Under the pieces are notes generated by a model. The model saw nothing but the letters and a program-made list of their open reading frames with translations. It was not told the DNA's origin and ran no database searches. From Branchipolynoe longqiensis (Eukaryota > Annelida > Polychaeta > Phyllodocida > Polynoidae): a DNA stretch of 64,000 nucleotides. The stretch covers positions 175,281,047 through 175,345,046 of the forward strand of contig CM059186.1 of assembly GCA_030323885.1 (NCBI GenBank). The letters are read 5' to 3'. This document shows, one piece after another, positions 9,809 through 22,452 of the stretch (its first letter is position 1; each line of letters starts with the position of its first letter). A program made the position numbers and the translations under genes.

Positions 9809-10817
9809 TTATAGCTGCATAGTCGGATACAAACATCGAATTTTCAAAAGCAAAACACTTATCTAGATTTGAACCTACGTATCCATCCTGGAAACTGGTT
9901 TATTTATTAAGTATGTGTTGCTACATAGAAGGGCATACTGAGTCAATTCAATATAACCTGTTACTTCTGAATCCCATGGAGTCGGAGTTTTGGTAAGAAT
10001 GCAAACATTAATTTGGCATGTTTACACTTAAAGTACCTCCTAAATTAGTGACCTCTCTGTTCGGGAATTCACCTACCTCGGAAGCACTATATCAGGTGAT
10101 GGACGCATTGATGCTGAAATACAGAGGAGGATGGCAAGGGCTAGTGCATCTTTTGGCCGACTACGCCAGAGACTCTGGAGCAACCACCATGTGTCCATGC
10201 GGGTCAAAGGCAAGATCTACCGTGCAATCATGCTATCCACCCTACAATACGGAGCTGAGGCCTGGACAGTGTGCAGATGACAGGTGAAAAAGCTGCATGC
10301 CTTCATGATGCAACATCTGCGTTCAATCATGAGGCTAACCTGGTAGGACAAAGTGACAAATAAGGAAATACTCGAACGGATGGGGCTGCCCTCTATGGAA
10401 GATCTTCTGATCAAAAAGAATCTCCGGTGGACTGGACACCTCATGAGGATGTCATCAGACAGGCTATCAAAGCAGATCCTCTACTCTCAACTGTCTTCTG
10501 GTTACAGAAAGAGAGGGCACCCTCATCTCCGGTTCAAGGATACCATCAAGAGAAACCTGAAGCTGAGAGACATTCAGACCGACTCATGGACATCACTCTC
10601 ACAGCAGAGAGCTAAATGGAGAGCGGCAGTCAAGTAATGAAAGCAGTCTTTGTCGCACCGCGATCGACAGCATGATGAGGATGATGATGATGATGAAGTT
10701 AGTGATGTTAGACTAAAGTTACTTCAAACTAAATGAAGGTAGATTATAACAATCAATCTAATATATTTATCTCAGAAAATGACAGCAACTCAAAACCATT
10801 GGCCTATGCAACTTTAA
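9809..10817 (-). mobile_element. TTAAAG(C/T)TGCATAGTCC MITE, copy split by an RTE fragment
   Basis: Reverse-orientation copy starting TTATAGCTGCATAGTCGGAT and ending CCTATGCAACTTTAA. The two halves are separated by the LINE insert at 10052-10695, with TTAGTGA on both sides (10045-10051 and 10696-10702). Confidence 0.8.
10052..10695 (+). pseudogene. RTE-like LINE, C-terminal end of RT ORF and 3' tail
   Basis: The mixed-frame product reads YLGSTISGDGRIDAEIQRR, then YRAIMLSTLQYGAEAWTV, then in frame from 10353 KEILERMGLPSMEDLLIK, RWTGHLMRM and RGHPHLRFKDTIKRNLK, ending RAKWRAAVK. This is the thumb and C-terminal region of RTE-type LINEs (R-W-x-GH-x-x-RM, RG-P-x-R-KD). A stop inside WTVCR*Q and a W-to-stop change in RLTW break the frame. 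The element ends in (GAT)n after GCGATCGACAGCATGATGAG and is flanked by 7-bp TTAGTGA duplications. Confidence 0.85.
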
Positions 10818-11849
10818 TATACTGGTGGTGTCTAACCCATGCATATCTCTTATGCCCCTTGCAATACACGGTTGGACACCCCCCACCCCCCCCCCACCCC
10901 ATATCCACATTCAGTTCATTTACTGCCAAATATCAGAATATGATTAGATTGCAACCTGGTGCAAAACAACTAAAGGGCATTGTTATTAAAATGATCAATT
11001 CAATGAAATATTGCTCTACTGATTTCTATGTAAATGGTACTCCTCTTCTTTTGTTTTGCCAATCTGGGCCAAATGTATGAAGAACTTTTTATCGGCTCCG
11101 GTGTTAAGGGCGGCCGGCGGGTTAGCTAACATCGGTGTTGGTATATGTGTCACGGGAAATGTATGTGGCCAAAGCGCGGCTTGGTTAGCTAACCGATGCA
11201 TTATTTATAGATTTGAGGAACCCCTCTGACACTGTTGCCGGCGAGCACCACAATTTAACAATATCGCTGCCGATACGGCGGTGGCAGTGACAGTGGCTAT
11301 GCGTACATGAGCTGAAGCAATGCTATTATATGCGAAGCATTTATTTTTGCAAAATAGATTTTAAAGTTTTCATTGGGTCAATTAAAAATATCTTAATGCG
11401 CGATTGAAGAGGAAGATCCAAAGTATTTAATTTAACCTAAGAGCAATTTTCTCTGAAAGGATTAAAAACAGAGATAATATTGAAAGTTGGGGTATTCTGA
11501 GTGTCAGTGCCAGTGCCATCGGCGGTGATTTGTTCTGTTTACATTCGTCGATTCGACAATATGAATATCGCCGCCGATGTAGCGGCTGCATTAATATCGG
11601 TTCGATTTTAGGGTTAATTTAATGAAATTTCACGATTTGCGTATGTAATTCTGTTAAATATGATCGCATTGAATAGATTTGGGCCTAATCGGTCCCTAAC
11701 ACCGACGGTAAACTTGATATGGCTTGGGGTTAGCGTAGACGACGTTAAACTCGCGGAGTTTCCCTAACCCTGCCACATACATGCAGACTTTTCGCTGCTA
11801 ACCCAGAGATCCCCGCTAACCACGGGTTTGGAGCGCTAAGGGCGTTAGG
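10818..11849. other. Non-coding stretch, no clear element
   Basis: A C-rich patch lies at 10880-10897. 11100-11830 is GC-variable with scattered TAACCGATG/GCCGATA-type short inverted motifs and may be an old MITE. No exon or ORF with recognisable homology. Confidence 0.35.
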
Positions 11850-13114
11850 GCCACTACTCTTTATAATCTATATAAACGACCTTGAAAGATGGTTGCAAAC
11901 TGAATGCCTCCAACTATATGCAGATGACACAGTCATATACGCAAATGGCACCACAGAGGAGGAGGTAATAACTAAACTAAATAAACTCCTACTAAAACTA
12001 GATGAGTGGTGTGAGTCCAACAAAATAACCATCAACACAAGCAAATCAAAAACAGTACTCTTCTCGCATAAACAAATGCCAGAAAGAAAACTACACTGTA
12101 AGTTAGGAAACCAAACACTAGAAAATGTAGACCATTACAAATACATAGGCCTTGAGTTGGACAGCCAACTAAACTACAACCTATGTATAAATAAAATTAT
12201 ACAAAAAGTAAACCACAAACTGTGGCTATTTGCAAAGCTAAGAGACTACATGACACAAGAAATGTCAATAAAAATCTTCAAGGGCATGGTGCTCCCCTAT
12301 TTTGACTATGGAGATGTAAACTACATGGGTGCGAGAAAAGAACTACTAAAAAAAACTGCAAACACTGCAGAACAGAGCCCTAAAAATCTGTCTAAGAGTA
12401 GACAAGCTGCACCCAACCTATGACATACACAAAAGAACCAAAGTGAAACTACTAGAAAATAGGAGAATAATTCATTTGAAAACATTAGCCTATAGCTATA
12501 GTCAAAACATTAAACTTCTAACAAAACCACAAAGGGCTACTAGAGCAAATAATGCACCACTACTAAAGCAGACCAGAAGCCAAATAAAAGCTCATGAGAG
12601 AAGCACGCTGGAAATGGCTGCCAAGTTGTGGAATGCCCAAACGGTAAAGGAACGACAAATTCCTGACCTAAAAACTTACAAAAAATATCTGTGCAAAATA
12701 AGGCTAGGAAACCCCCAGTAAGCTGCACTGCAAAGGGGCATGTGATATGTCACAGCCCACCAGCGGGATGCCCAATGGAAGGTAACCATGCCAAAAGTAG
12801 CCAGATAACACACCACACAGCTATGTACAAGCCTATGATATGTAAATAGGAGTAGGCTAGTCTAGTAATGAGAGTAGAAAAATAAAAACATATATACCAA
12901 GAAAATCCAAAAAAACTAACATAGGCTACTAACCATACCAACCAATTATCTATCTGCTACTGAAATGCAGGCAATCAAATACCTTATCAGCAGCCACTGT
13001 GTGGTAAGATAACACCAACACTACAACTGGCCAGCATTGAAAACAAGCCTGGGTACCCGGGCTTATATGCTATGGACAGTATAAATACAGCCTCAATAAA
13101 AAAAAAAAAAACCA
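11850..13114 (+). pseudogene. 5'-truncated CR1/L2-like LINE with 3' UTR and poly(A)
   Basis: The product starts in the middle of the RT palm: GPLLFIIYINDL, then LYADDTVIYANG with the YADD catalytic motif, then KYIGLELDSQLNYNLCINK. One frameshift near 12350 moves the frame, which continues as NRRIIHLKTLAYSYSQ and AAKLWNAQTVKERQIPDLK to a stop at 12721. The 3' UTR holds ATTGAAAACAAGCCTGGGTA and an AATAAA followed by A-rich sequence at 13097-13114. Hydrophobic YIGL and the FxPYFDYG block are typical of RT thumb regions. There is no RNase H. Partner copies: 35490-36400 and tails at 9003 and 14545. Confidence 0.85.
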
Positions 13115-13543
13115 AAAAAAACCCACTTCATACATTTGGCCCCAGACCATTTCAGAACTGCGAGTCACATGATACACTGACAGTGACGTAGATGGTCAAT
13201 ATGCCTATTCCTTTCATTTTAGTACGTCATGTGACATCAAGGTGCTGTAATTGACCAATCACATGCCAAGGTCACTAGCGTTATACCCGTCGATTTTACC
13301 AAAGGTTATAAACAACAAGCTATTTATAGATGATATTCACCAAGACCCGACTATACAGTGCCAAAGTCCCGTACATAGACCGCCACAGCATAATATACTG
13401 ATATAGATCCCAGTCAATCAACACATATTTTCATAACATTGCCTAAATCACCAGCTTACAGTTACAGTGCATTCGTAACGCATTTACTTGATTAAAATGA
13501 AATAAATCTACATTACCTTAACATTGTGATTGTCTCGTGCTAG
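13115..13543. other. Intron 2 remainder
   Basis: Single-copy-looking sequence between the LINE and exon 3. No element or ORF recognised. Confidence 0.4.
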
Positions 13544-13605
13544 GATTTCCTGGAGATCTTCAGGATGGTCATGGGAGACAAGTTAGACTACCTGCCTTTC
13601 CTCAA
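13544..13605 (+). CDS. CNBD2-like protein, exon 3 (C helix and inter-domain connector)
   Basis: 62 nt; acceptor GTGCTAG, donor GTAAGT; starts in phase 0 and leaves two bases. Following exon 2 it gives LGLDKE-DFLEIFRMVMG, the typical V-x-x-x-DF-x-x-IF start of the helix after a CNB barrel, then DKLDYLPFL. The split codon AA+G gives K with exon 4. The pattern F-x-x-I-F ... x-x-FLK-x-x is usual for the linker leading to a second CNB fold. Confidence 0.88.
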
Positions 13606-13805
13606 GTAAGTAAAAGCAGTTGACAATCGATTTCTACCTGCATTGGCACAGCAATGGCCTGTGAACGTTTAGTAAACATTGGTTCCAATTCCACCCATTT
13701 TGAATTTCTTCCCTTTCAATCGTAGAGTCGTGTCAGAAGAAATGACTAAACATACCAAATAAAATTTAAGAAACAAAATATTTGAATAACTGATTTATCT
13801 TACAG

Positions 13806-13883
13806 GACGGTTGGGGAATTGCTCTTCTTCCCACTAGAGCTGCTCCAATCACACTACTGCGCATGCTCAGCTCAAAACTACCG
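13806..13883 (+). CDS. CNBD2-like protein, exon 4 (helical entry to second CNB fold)
   Basis: 78 nt; acceptor TCTTACAG, donor GTCAGT; one base completes the previous codon, then 25 codons and two bases. The product TVGELLFFPLELLQSHYC fits the L-F-x-x-P-x-x-x-L helix that opens a CNB fold. It ends AQNYR, which joins exon 5 to read QNYRRGAVITR, the F-x-x-G-x-x-I-x-x beta-strand signature. Intron 3 is only 200 bp, the shortest in the gene. Confidence 0.87.
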
Positions 13884-14540
13884 GTCAGTGTATTAAGATA
13901 GTTCAGGGTTAAAGGGGCATGGGCAGCACAACTTTAATTATTTATCATTATCATGACCTAACATGACTATTCGCAGTTTGTATAAATGGGCACTACCAAT
14001 TCTCCAGGAGGGCTAATAAAAGGTTTGACCCTCCTCAGCTGGGAGAGTGACGTAGCCCAGGAAATACCTATAGTTGTACAGTTGGATAGGGTTTCTCTAT
14101 TAAATAAAACTGAAACATGCTTAAACTCATTGGTAACTAATTGCTATTAAGAAAGAGTTCACTGCAATAGTCTTCCATAAGGAAAGTCAGTATTTGACTA
14201 ATAGTGAATTTGAAGTCATTTGACTATGCCTTATAACCTATGTAAATTTACCTATTCCTTAATTTTACCTATCCCTTCCCTGTATGATGTTACAAAGTGG
14301 GTTATATTAAATCCAACCTAGTAAGATCTGATCTGTCAGCACTGAGTGTCCGATGGCTATTCTTTGTAGTAATTGTTATTGATGTATTCATGTCGGAAAT
14401 ACATGTTAACACCAGTGACCATATCTTTAAGGAGGCTTGTTTGAGATATGCATACTGTGGTGATTGTAACTAGCTCATTAACTTTGTTCGAACGAGCCTA
14501 TATCGTAATATATAATGGATCAAACTAGCTTAATACTGAG
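13884..14540. other. Intron 4, first part
   Basis: No coding region or known repeat recognised. Confidence 0.35.
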
Positions 14541-14544
14541 AATT

Positions 14545-14660
14545 CTTTCTCTTTTTGTTTGTTCTTTTTTTTATACGATATTTATTCTGTCCATAGCGTG
14601 TAAGCTCCCGCAATGGTGCTTGTTTTCAATGCTGGACAGCTGGGAGGAATGTTATGGTGT
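14545..14660 (-). mobile_element. LINE 3' UTR tail fragment
   Basis: On the - strand: CAGCATTGAAAACAAGCACC, GGGAGCTTACACGCTATGG and AGAATAAATATCG, the same tail as the LINEs at 13030-13095 and 36320-36390. The overlapping ORF at 14515-14793 is therefore not a gene. Confidence 0.75.
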
Positions 14661-15940
14661 ATGCCCGGGTTCCGGTTCCGGGTTGGTATCCGGAATGTCC
14701 ACCAGCATTTATTTAAGCAGTTGGTATCTATATTACTTTTGGGGATTTATTTTGGGTATAACTTCCTATCATATAACTAATATCTTAGCCTAGTAGGTAC
14801 ATCTAGTGACATGGTAATAGGCTTGTGGATGAGGACGTGTTCCCAGAATTAGTTTTTTTGTTTTGTTTGCAGCTTTCCTTTCACATGTGCCCTGTCCCTA
14901 GTTAGTGTCTAGATGTGCCAGAATATATCCGTACTCTTCGGGACTGCGACCAGGTGGGTCGGCTGTGCTGTTAATTTGTTAACTATAGTTCTAACGGCAT
15001 TGTCCCTGACTTTTTGGTTTACCATCTTCCTTTCACCTGTGCCCTGTCTCTAGTTGGACAGTACAATCATTACTGACATAAGGGCAGGGAGGAATGAGGA
15101 AGCAGTGTTGCAAATGACATAACTTTATTCTCATGACAATCTCATCCAGCGACATTTTTGGTTACATTATTGCATGTTTCAGCAGGCCAGTGGGCAAAGT
15201 TTGACATGAACATGAAGTTCTGGGAGTAATTAATGTAATCATCAACAACATATGTACACTGTCTTCACGAATGCAGCAGTTAATCATGAGTCAAGTGAGT
15301 TATATAAATATAAATCATATCAGTAATCATCAAGTTGATCAATGAACTTTAGGGTAAATGATCAAGTTGAAGTGACCTTAGTAAATCACATATTAAGATA
15401 GTGAGGAATGGATAATAAGAGAAATTAACATATTAACAGTTTAGTATATTTACAGTGAGGAGTTTTTTGTATCATTAAATGTTTTTGTTTTTATTTGTCT
15501 CATTGTGTTTGATTTTTATCAAGACAAGTGGGAGTGGGTCGGTGGGTTTTTAGAGGAGATGTGTAGCTGACTGGTGTCAGTGGAAGAGTGAGGAGGAGTG
15601 TGCGACACAGAGTCAGAGGAAGAGTGATGGAGGGTGGCCTGTGATTGGCTGGAGAGGATTGGGCCATCAGGATAGTGGTGGGCTAGTGTTTGACAGGTGG
15701 GCGTGGCTGCTTCACTGGCTCGCCCGTCCCCAGCAATGACAGCAAATGACCACCTCCGTGGCCATTTTACTCACTGAGTGATTGTAACTACCTTGTTAAA
15801 CCTATTTTCACCAGCTTAGATTCTATGTAGTGGCGCTAGCTTGCTTAATCTAGTAGGTTTAAGCGAAGGTTGCATTATCAGATGAAGTCATCCAACTATT
15901 GAAACCAATGCTCTAATCCTACATTTACAACTTAGATACT
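14661..15940. other. Intron 4, central part
   Basis: Two direct similar blocks (near 14875-14915 and 15025-15060, both containing TTTCAC.TGTGCCCTGTC) hint at a short duplication. 15590-15730 is GTG/GGTGGG-rich. No ORF of note. Confidence 0.35.
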
Positions 15941-15941
15941 A

Positions 15942-16119
15942 CAGTAAAACCTCTCTAAATCGACCGACCATGGAACTGACTTTAAGTGTTCCATTTAGGG
16001 AGGTGGTCGGTTTAGAGAGGTAGAATATCCTTACAATGGTATTTTTGGGACCCAAATAAAACGATCGATATAGGGGAGTGGTCGATCTGTGGAGGGGTCG
16101 GTATAGAGAGGTTTTACTG
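15942..16119. mobile_element. TA-flanked MITE with CAGTAAAACCTCTCTAA ends (pogo/Tc1-mariner-like)
   Basis: TA on both sides; CAGTAAAACCTCTCTAAATC at the left and the complement GAGAGGTTTTACTG at the right. 178 bp with imperfectly palindromic GGTCG(A/G)T motifs inside. A second copy is at 54740-54931. Confidence 0.85.
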
Positions 16120-16499
16120 TAGTGTAGTTCAGTTATTAAGCATGTATTGCTACATGGACAGAATTGTACGTTAATGCAATAAAACCAATCACTGTTGCAA
16201 GTCATGCGAATGCTAAATTCATCATTTTGGTGTGCACACCGACATTATTTTGAAATCTTTCACGTCAAATGCCTCGAAAGTTAGCAATTTTTAATAAAAG
16301 TTACTCTAAGCTGAAGTGAAATCGATTATGCTGCTCAAGCTCAATATCATTATTTTAAAGACATGACATCCAGCATAATCATCAACTTTTAAATTCATAA
16401 AGAAAACAAACAAAAAAGTAAAATACAATGCCAAACAGCTTAGTATCCGGATCCTATGATGCTAATTTGGATTACACACAGGACATGGTGATTATGTTA

Positions 16500-17205
16500 A
16501 GGGACTGTCACATTACGATGCATCGCGCCAACATATGCCGACGTATGTGATTTTTGCCAGCTACGTCGGGATACGTCGTTATGCATTACGCATGCGTTAG
16601 GTGCTCATTGTTATATGTCAATGTATGGCACTATTCGTCGAGATACGGCATCGCGCATCAGGGGGTTGGCAAAGTTTTCTGCATGCACAAATCTTTTGAT
16701 GTACGACAACATTCGACAACGTGTGGATTTTACGTTGGCCATACGCTATGTATACATTAGGCGTACGTCGATGTACGTTAGACATATGTTAGATAAATGT
16801 TGTTCAGTACTTTGATCTACATTAAAGGCAGTGGGAATGTACAGTCCGCATATGGACATCTGGTTAATGTAGTCTAACGTACATCTAAAGTATGTTTAGC
16901 GTACGTTTAGCATTTCTCCAACGTGTCTTGACATATGTAATGTATGAGGGGTAGCTTTGGTGATCGAATAACGTATATAACGTTCACGGGCATTCTGCGA
17001 ACATCCCGTGAGCGTAATTCCAGCGTTTTTCACCGGAAGCATGTTAGCCATACATTGGCCATACCTTGGCCATACGGTATGCATATGGTATGTATACATC
17101 CAACTTTTCCCCCTGCGCCGAAAAGTTTGACGCTTCTCGATGTAAAAAAGTGATTTTACACGTTGGCCGCCCGCTTGCGAGATGCATCATAATGTGAAAG
17201 AGCCT
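16500..17205. mobile_element. Harbinger-type MITE (TTA duplication)
   Basis: TTA at 16497-16499 and 17206-17208. Terminal inverted repeats: AGGGACTGTCACATTACGAT and the complement of ATAATGTGAAAGAGCCT, continuing through GATGCATC on both sides. The interior is dense with CGTACGT/ATGTACG motifs. The ends resemble the autonomous Harbinger at 46705-52165 (AGG..CTGTCACATTA), making that type of transposase the likely mobiliser. Confidence 0.85.
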
Positions 17206-18234
17206 TTAACAAGTTTAAAATAAACTGTAGAGAAAGTGATGCTTGACTGCACCAACAGTATCCATAGTCAGCTAGAATTGACACCGCCTTTGGCCGACAG
17301 TGCATAAAAGCAGCTGTACTCTGAGTGACAATTTATCTCCGTCAATGGAGGAGGTGAAAGAGTTCTAAGTGCACCCCCACATCAGCCACTTGTCTGGCCA
17401 CTCTCCAAAACCTCCATGTTGGATGTCCCATATATTGGATGATAACTTGCTTGGCAGTATCGATCCTATCGGCCAATAATGCTGGCTTCAAGCTGGCAAC
17501 AGTGTCTTTTCAATCAGCGGTTATTCCATGAAGGGTGGGGATGTAGGGAAGGATTCAAGATATACTGTTGTGTAATGCACATCAGGCTTCCTGAGGATAT
17601 AACTAATGCATGTACTGATACAAGAGGTAGGTTCACAGGTGGGAGTCCACTCCCATAGTTGTCTTGCAACTGGGCAGCTGTTGCCATTCAGACCTAGCCC
17701 TAGTTCCTGACCTCTCCTGATATGGCCTTATATGTTGCCAGGACGTAAAATTCCAACAACCAACCGACCTAGTTCCTGTTGTCTGGTGTGGGACATTCAA
17801 TACACTATCCCATTCAAATCATTGGTGTTTGAGCTTAGGTTCAAAACATTGGTGTTTTGAGCTTAGGTTCAAAACAGCATGCACTCAAACACTATACTCC
17901 CCTGTATGGCCATTTTCACATCTAATTTTGCTTCTATTTATTATGTGTAATATATTTAATAATAGTAGGTTGTATGTACATTTTAACTTTGCAACATGAT
18001 TATTAATTATTAGGCTGTAGATATTGCGAATACAAGTCCGCTTCAGTATAATTCATATCATACCATGCTAACCAAAAACACCCTACCATATTTTATTGTA
18101 AAACAAAATTCAAATTCAAATCACTTGATAAGACAACCCCGACCTTCATAGGACACCTGAACCACTGAAGCCAGGCGGTTACATTGGCATCGATATGTGC
18201 ATGTGATTATGAGTTAGGAATTGCTATTCCAAGC
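17206..18234. other. Intron 4, repeat-poor part
   Basis: Holds a SINE family 1 tail fragment (17700-17765, GTTGCCAGGACGTAAAATTC) and a 33-bp local duplication around 17815-17875 (CATTGGTGTTT.GAGCTTAGG). No exon found. Confidence 0.4.
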
Positions 18235-18568
18235 AATGGTTGGTTACTTGTTGGAGTTTTACGTCCTGGCAACATCTAAGGTCATATCAGGACGGGTACC
18301 AACTTGTGACAGTGCACACTCATGGCCTGGGAGACCAGGCTGCCAACATCATGACCTGATATCCCACTCAGTCACATTATCCTGACACTGAGCGAACCAG
18401 ACCTTACTCTATTCTAATAATGCCCAGTGCCTGGCAAGGAAGCGACAAGCATAAATTATTAAGTCATTGGGTTGACTCGACCAGGGGTCGAACCCATGCG
18501 GTTTAAATCCCACGATCCACCAAAACGGAAGACGGACGCTCAACTTATTCGGCCATCCCGTCTGGTCT
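18235..18568 (-). mobile_element. SINE family 1, full length
   Basis: - strand: head at the right (CGGGATGGCCGAATAAGTTG, GGGTTCGACCCC), body and tail at the left ending CAACAAGTAACCAACC. Reference intact copy for the SINE split at 7790-8560. Confidence 0.85.
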
Positions 18569-20378
18569 AAGCAATGACATACTGTTTTCCCCCAGTAATC
18601 TGCATAGGGCAACCATCATTTCCAAATTCCAATTTAACCACTAGAGTAGTGAGAAGTTTGCAGCAGAGTGTTTTCAATGTGTGCACCAGAGTGCTGTGTA
18701 CCCATGTTGAAGACACTGGAATGATGTTTAAAAGAGATAGTGCTGTGAATGTACTACACAGATGTACGATTACAACTGTATGCACCCAGTTTCAGCTACC
18801 CTAGTCCATTAACCAGCAAGGACCGTCTAGTTTCGCTTGTACATGGCCTAATAATGACATTACTCTGGTGTCTCTAAGCATATGTACCTGAGCTAAGGAT
18901 CGTGAGGCGATAGAAGCTGCGTAATTACTCATACCATTCACTGTATTCTTATCTACAAACCGGTTCTGTTGCTCTTACGATAGGCTATTGTTGTAACTTG
19001 TAAGGTCAAGACGCCTAATTACACACACAAACACAGCAAATATAGTTATGCCTCTTCATTACAATTTTAGTTCTTTCATCAGTACAGTCTCTTAGGTAGT
19101 TATGTGATGTCGATGAGGCTTAGGCACGCGTATAACCCTATATCCCTTTCTTATTGTGGGGTGGGTGGGATGGCAATTTAAGGCAGTTGTTGTCCGCGTG
19201 GCTCCCATGTCGAAAGTGAAATATCTACAGCTAGCAGTCGCTTTTATAGCTGAGCGGCGGCGTAATTTAGTTCAGAAATATGAGAGTGGTGGAGCCGCAG
19301 TCGCCTTGTTTACTGTGCAATATATGGCGGAAATGCCGAAAAACCCGCTAGTCGGCATTTATGGTATATTTCAGGTTAGTTCAGCAAGGAGCTGCCAATC
19401 GGTGACATATTGCAGCAGCCTTAGTTAGGCTTTATTCGTCCATTTAATTACCCATAATGCCTTAGCATTACACACAATTAGATGAAAATATAAACTTTCA
19501 AAATAAAGCAATGCCTAGATTTAGCCCTATATATCCAACTTTGATATTGATTCCCTCGTTAAATATGAATTGTTGCATGTGAGGAGTATTAAGTTAATTT
19601 AATATAATCTGCCACAGCTGCAAGTCATGCAAGCCTATATGATATCTAGCCTTTCGGTGTGCACACCAATTATATTTTGCAAGTTTACATTTCGAGAATC
19701 TCCAAATTTAGTCATTTATGATAACAGCTGCCTAAATCTAAAGTAAAGTAGATCATCAAGACCATTTTAATATATATCGAAACCATCGGATGATGCAACC
19801 TAAACCCAGGCATAAAGTGACAGCATAAAAAAGGAACTAGCCATTAATCTGCGAAAGAAACCGTCAGCAAATCGCTGGCCATTGTTATACTAAGACAACT
19901 CGTTGCATTATCTGGTAGTCGAATACCTGACACCAGGCTCATGTGCACATTGATTTATGACTGCGGTATAAAATAGGGGACATTGAAGGAGCCTTGCCCT
20001 ATTAGCACCGGTATGGTACTCTAAGTAGGCTGGCTTGGTTGTGACGTGTGTGGCCCTGTTGTGGCATCAGATCACGTTTAGAATGTGATAAATACAGGGC
20101 TGCCAACCCTTATGCTTTCGCCATGAAGTGTAAAATAGGTTAGGTCCCCATCACCACCTAACACCCATCTTCCGGTTTTTCATACGGATTATTGTGTCCA
20201 AAATGCAGCACAGAGTATCTTAATATTTTAACAATTTTCTGGAGCGGTGGGGAGGGGGGGCGGGGGGGGAACCTGCAGACCCTCCAATATAAGATCCCTT
20301 AAAATCTTTGGGTTTTTCATTTTCCAATGTTGGAAATCGTGTAAATAACAGGTAAATAATGCACATTGTACACCGCAG
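18569..20378. other. Intron 4, distal part with a second MITE family
   Basis: About 19550-19803 matches about 16130-16345: both contain the block AAGTCATG(C/G)(A/G)A...GGTGTGCACACC. That block belongs to a MITE family ending ATCGGATGATGCAACCTAA, a distant relative of the TTAAAG family. A G-rich run lies at 20248-20270. The open frame at 19156-19428 has no recognisable homology. Confidence 0.4.
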
Positions 20379-20439
20379 GCGCGGAGCTGTTATTACACGG
20401 AACTGCAACGACGCTGACTGGGTCTACGTTGTTATGAAG
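20379..20439 (+). CDS. CNBD2-like protein, exon 5 (first beta strands of second CNB fold)
   Basis: 61 nt; acceptor CACCGCAG, donor GTAAGG; one base completes the codon from exon 4, then 20 codons to phase 0. The product RGAVITRNCNDADWVYVVMK carries the classic R/G-x-x-I-x-x-x-x-x-x-x-D/E-W-x-Y-V-V-x-x-G pattern of a CNB barrel. The W-V-Y-V-V form (instead of FYxIxSG) is characteristic of CNBD2-type second domains. Exon 6 supplies the expected G-S-C-Q-V. Confidence 0.9.
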
Positions 20440-22155
20440 GTAAGGAGGAGTGCAAGCGGTGAAGGACCTTCCGCTCTTTATTTATCTAATTAAATAACCG
20501 AAGACGGGACCTCATTTGTGGGTCAATACATTTTTATTAAATAATACAAATTCTTACATCCCGATGGAAATTATCAATACTGTGATGACAACCTGTATCT
20601 TAGTAAGTAGGCGTCAGGGGTCTTAATCCATACATGATATTTGAAACAGAGATCGCTCAGAGATACAGTCCGATCCACACTAAACAGAATCAGGAACTTC
20701 AGCACTCAGCCACAGGAGGGTGGGATGGTAAGAATTAATGGAGTCTCTCTCTTGGCTGACGATGAGCAAGTGACAGTTACAGTTATCTGTATTCCATCTG
20801 ATCCAAAGGTGGTCAAGGTAACGAGATGCAACAGTGTAACATTACTCTATGGCAGGCCGATGTGATCCCGTTTCTTATTATAATTAAACATGTTACTTTG
20901 CAACATATCCATTTATTAATTTATTTTGTTATTGTAAATATTACCTGAACACAATATTTTGTCAGCGCCGTGGCACTGGTCTTCCAGCCGTCAAAGTGAT
21001 CACATTTGGTTTCTACATGGTGATGAGGAAGTGGAATGTACTGTATTATATAGCAGCGCATCCCATTCTGAACATTAAAAGTGGGGGAGCAGCCTATGCT
21101 GCATAGTGTAGAGCATAGATCCTCAACATAGTGCAGAAATGAGTCTCCTGCACCCAAGGTTGTATTTTGGTGTTTTTTTGTGATGGGTGTATTTATGCTG
21201 CCAATAACGGTTAAGTCTAACCAAGTATTTATGCTGCCAATAACGGTTAAGCCGCTAGACAGTAATAGTCTTGTGACTCCCGTTCTTTGTATCACTTTCA
21301 GTTGTTGTGTAGCTAACTCCTGCATGCATTCTTTCTCTGTTTGTAAGCATTCTCCCACATACCCGAAACCTCTGTGAGTTTGTTTGTTCTACAATCGGAT
21401 AATTGTTTGGTTACCAATAGTTAATTTGTCTGAATGTCTTCACCTTGCTGTGTTAGTGGTATTTGCAGCAAGACAGAACTAATGCACAGTGTGCATTAAA
21501 TTACATTAGTGGTTCAACCATATACTGTGGTTATATATCCATTAGACTTGGTTTTAGTTTTGGTTACTCTTTTAATAGTGTTATGAAATACACGTCCAAA
21601 TGACTACAACAGTAAGTAAGTCAACGTATTCCTCCAATACCCAATTCTCGCAAACCAATCCTTCGACATAATTTATGGTTGTCTATTAAGTTAGACATCC
21701 ATGTTAATCACCGTTTGAAGCAGACTGTCTACTCTGGTATGTGCATGTGTGTATGCGGATTGCATGTTGCAATGTGTTGGGGGAATGACGTCGTGGGGAG
21801 GGGGTTAATTGCCTTATATTTCCTACTATCATTCAATCTATGCCAACAAAAATCTGGGCTATTTGTCACACCGGCAAAAGACTAGTGTGTTTAAGAAGGT
21901 ACAGTTACAACCGGATTGATCCATCATTTTACAACTGTTTCACAGTTTGACTATCTTGATGCTTTATTTTGCAATAGAAAGTTGTGACTTTTTTCTGTAT
22001 ATTAAATACGTGTATAAATTCAACACAAACCGTACGATTTGTGCAGAGATAAACGGCAAGCCGCAACGCTGTAGCATTTGCATAAACTGCAAGACACACC
22101 GCAGACCGCAGACGCGCCCGCAGCATTTGTGACCTAGGCATAATCCGCATAAATA

Positions 22156-22190
<35 letters not shown>
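20440..22190. other. Intron 5, first part
   Basis: The open frame 20641-20865 has splice-like borders (TGAAACAG, GGGATG/GTAAGA) but its product does not fit between exons 5 and 6. Near-perfect 27-bp direct repeat at about 21191 and 21226 (TTTATGCTGCCAATAACGGT). TA tract at 22154-22190. Otherwise nothing recognised. Confidence 0.4.
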
Positions 22191-22191
<1 letters not shown>

Positions 22192-22193
<2 letters not shown>

Positions 22194-22452
22194 TCAGGAT
22201 CACGAAAAGAGGCCAATTGGGGGAAGTTGTCAGCGTCGATCATTGGATGTCGGCGTCGATCAGCATACTTATAGTTTAGCATTGACAGCGGTGTTGCAAA
22301 GTCCTTAAATTTATCCTGAATGTAAAGGTAGAGAAAGTACAACAAGCTTATTTGTTTCTAGGATAATTTAATATAAAACAAAGGAATGGACAACACTTTA
22401 AGAATTGCGACGCCGACATCTTAAATAAACCACCATTTTCGTGATGCTGACT
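22192..22452. mobile_element. Short MITE with AGTCAGGATCACGAAAA ends
   Basis: Left AGTCAGGATCACGAAAAGAG and right complement TTTTCGTGATGCTGACT; about 260 bp, lying between two TA tracts. The TA context suggests Tc1/mariner-type mobilisation. Confidence 0.7.

Noticed and set aside
19156..19428. 90-codon open frame with a GTTAGT-like donor
   Set aside because: No recognisable domain, no phase-consistent place in the gene and no conservation evidence.
20641..20865. Exon-like open frame (RSLRDTVRSTLNRI...) after exon 5 with GTAAGA donor
   Set aside because: In phase with exon 5, but its product does not continue the CNB fold, whereas the exon at 25211 supplies the expected GSCQV. Could be an alternative exon; not supported enough to annotate.
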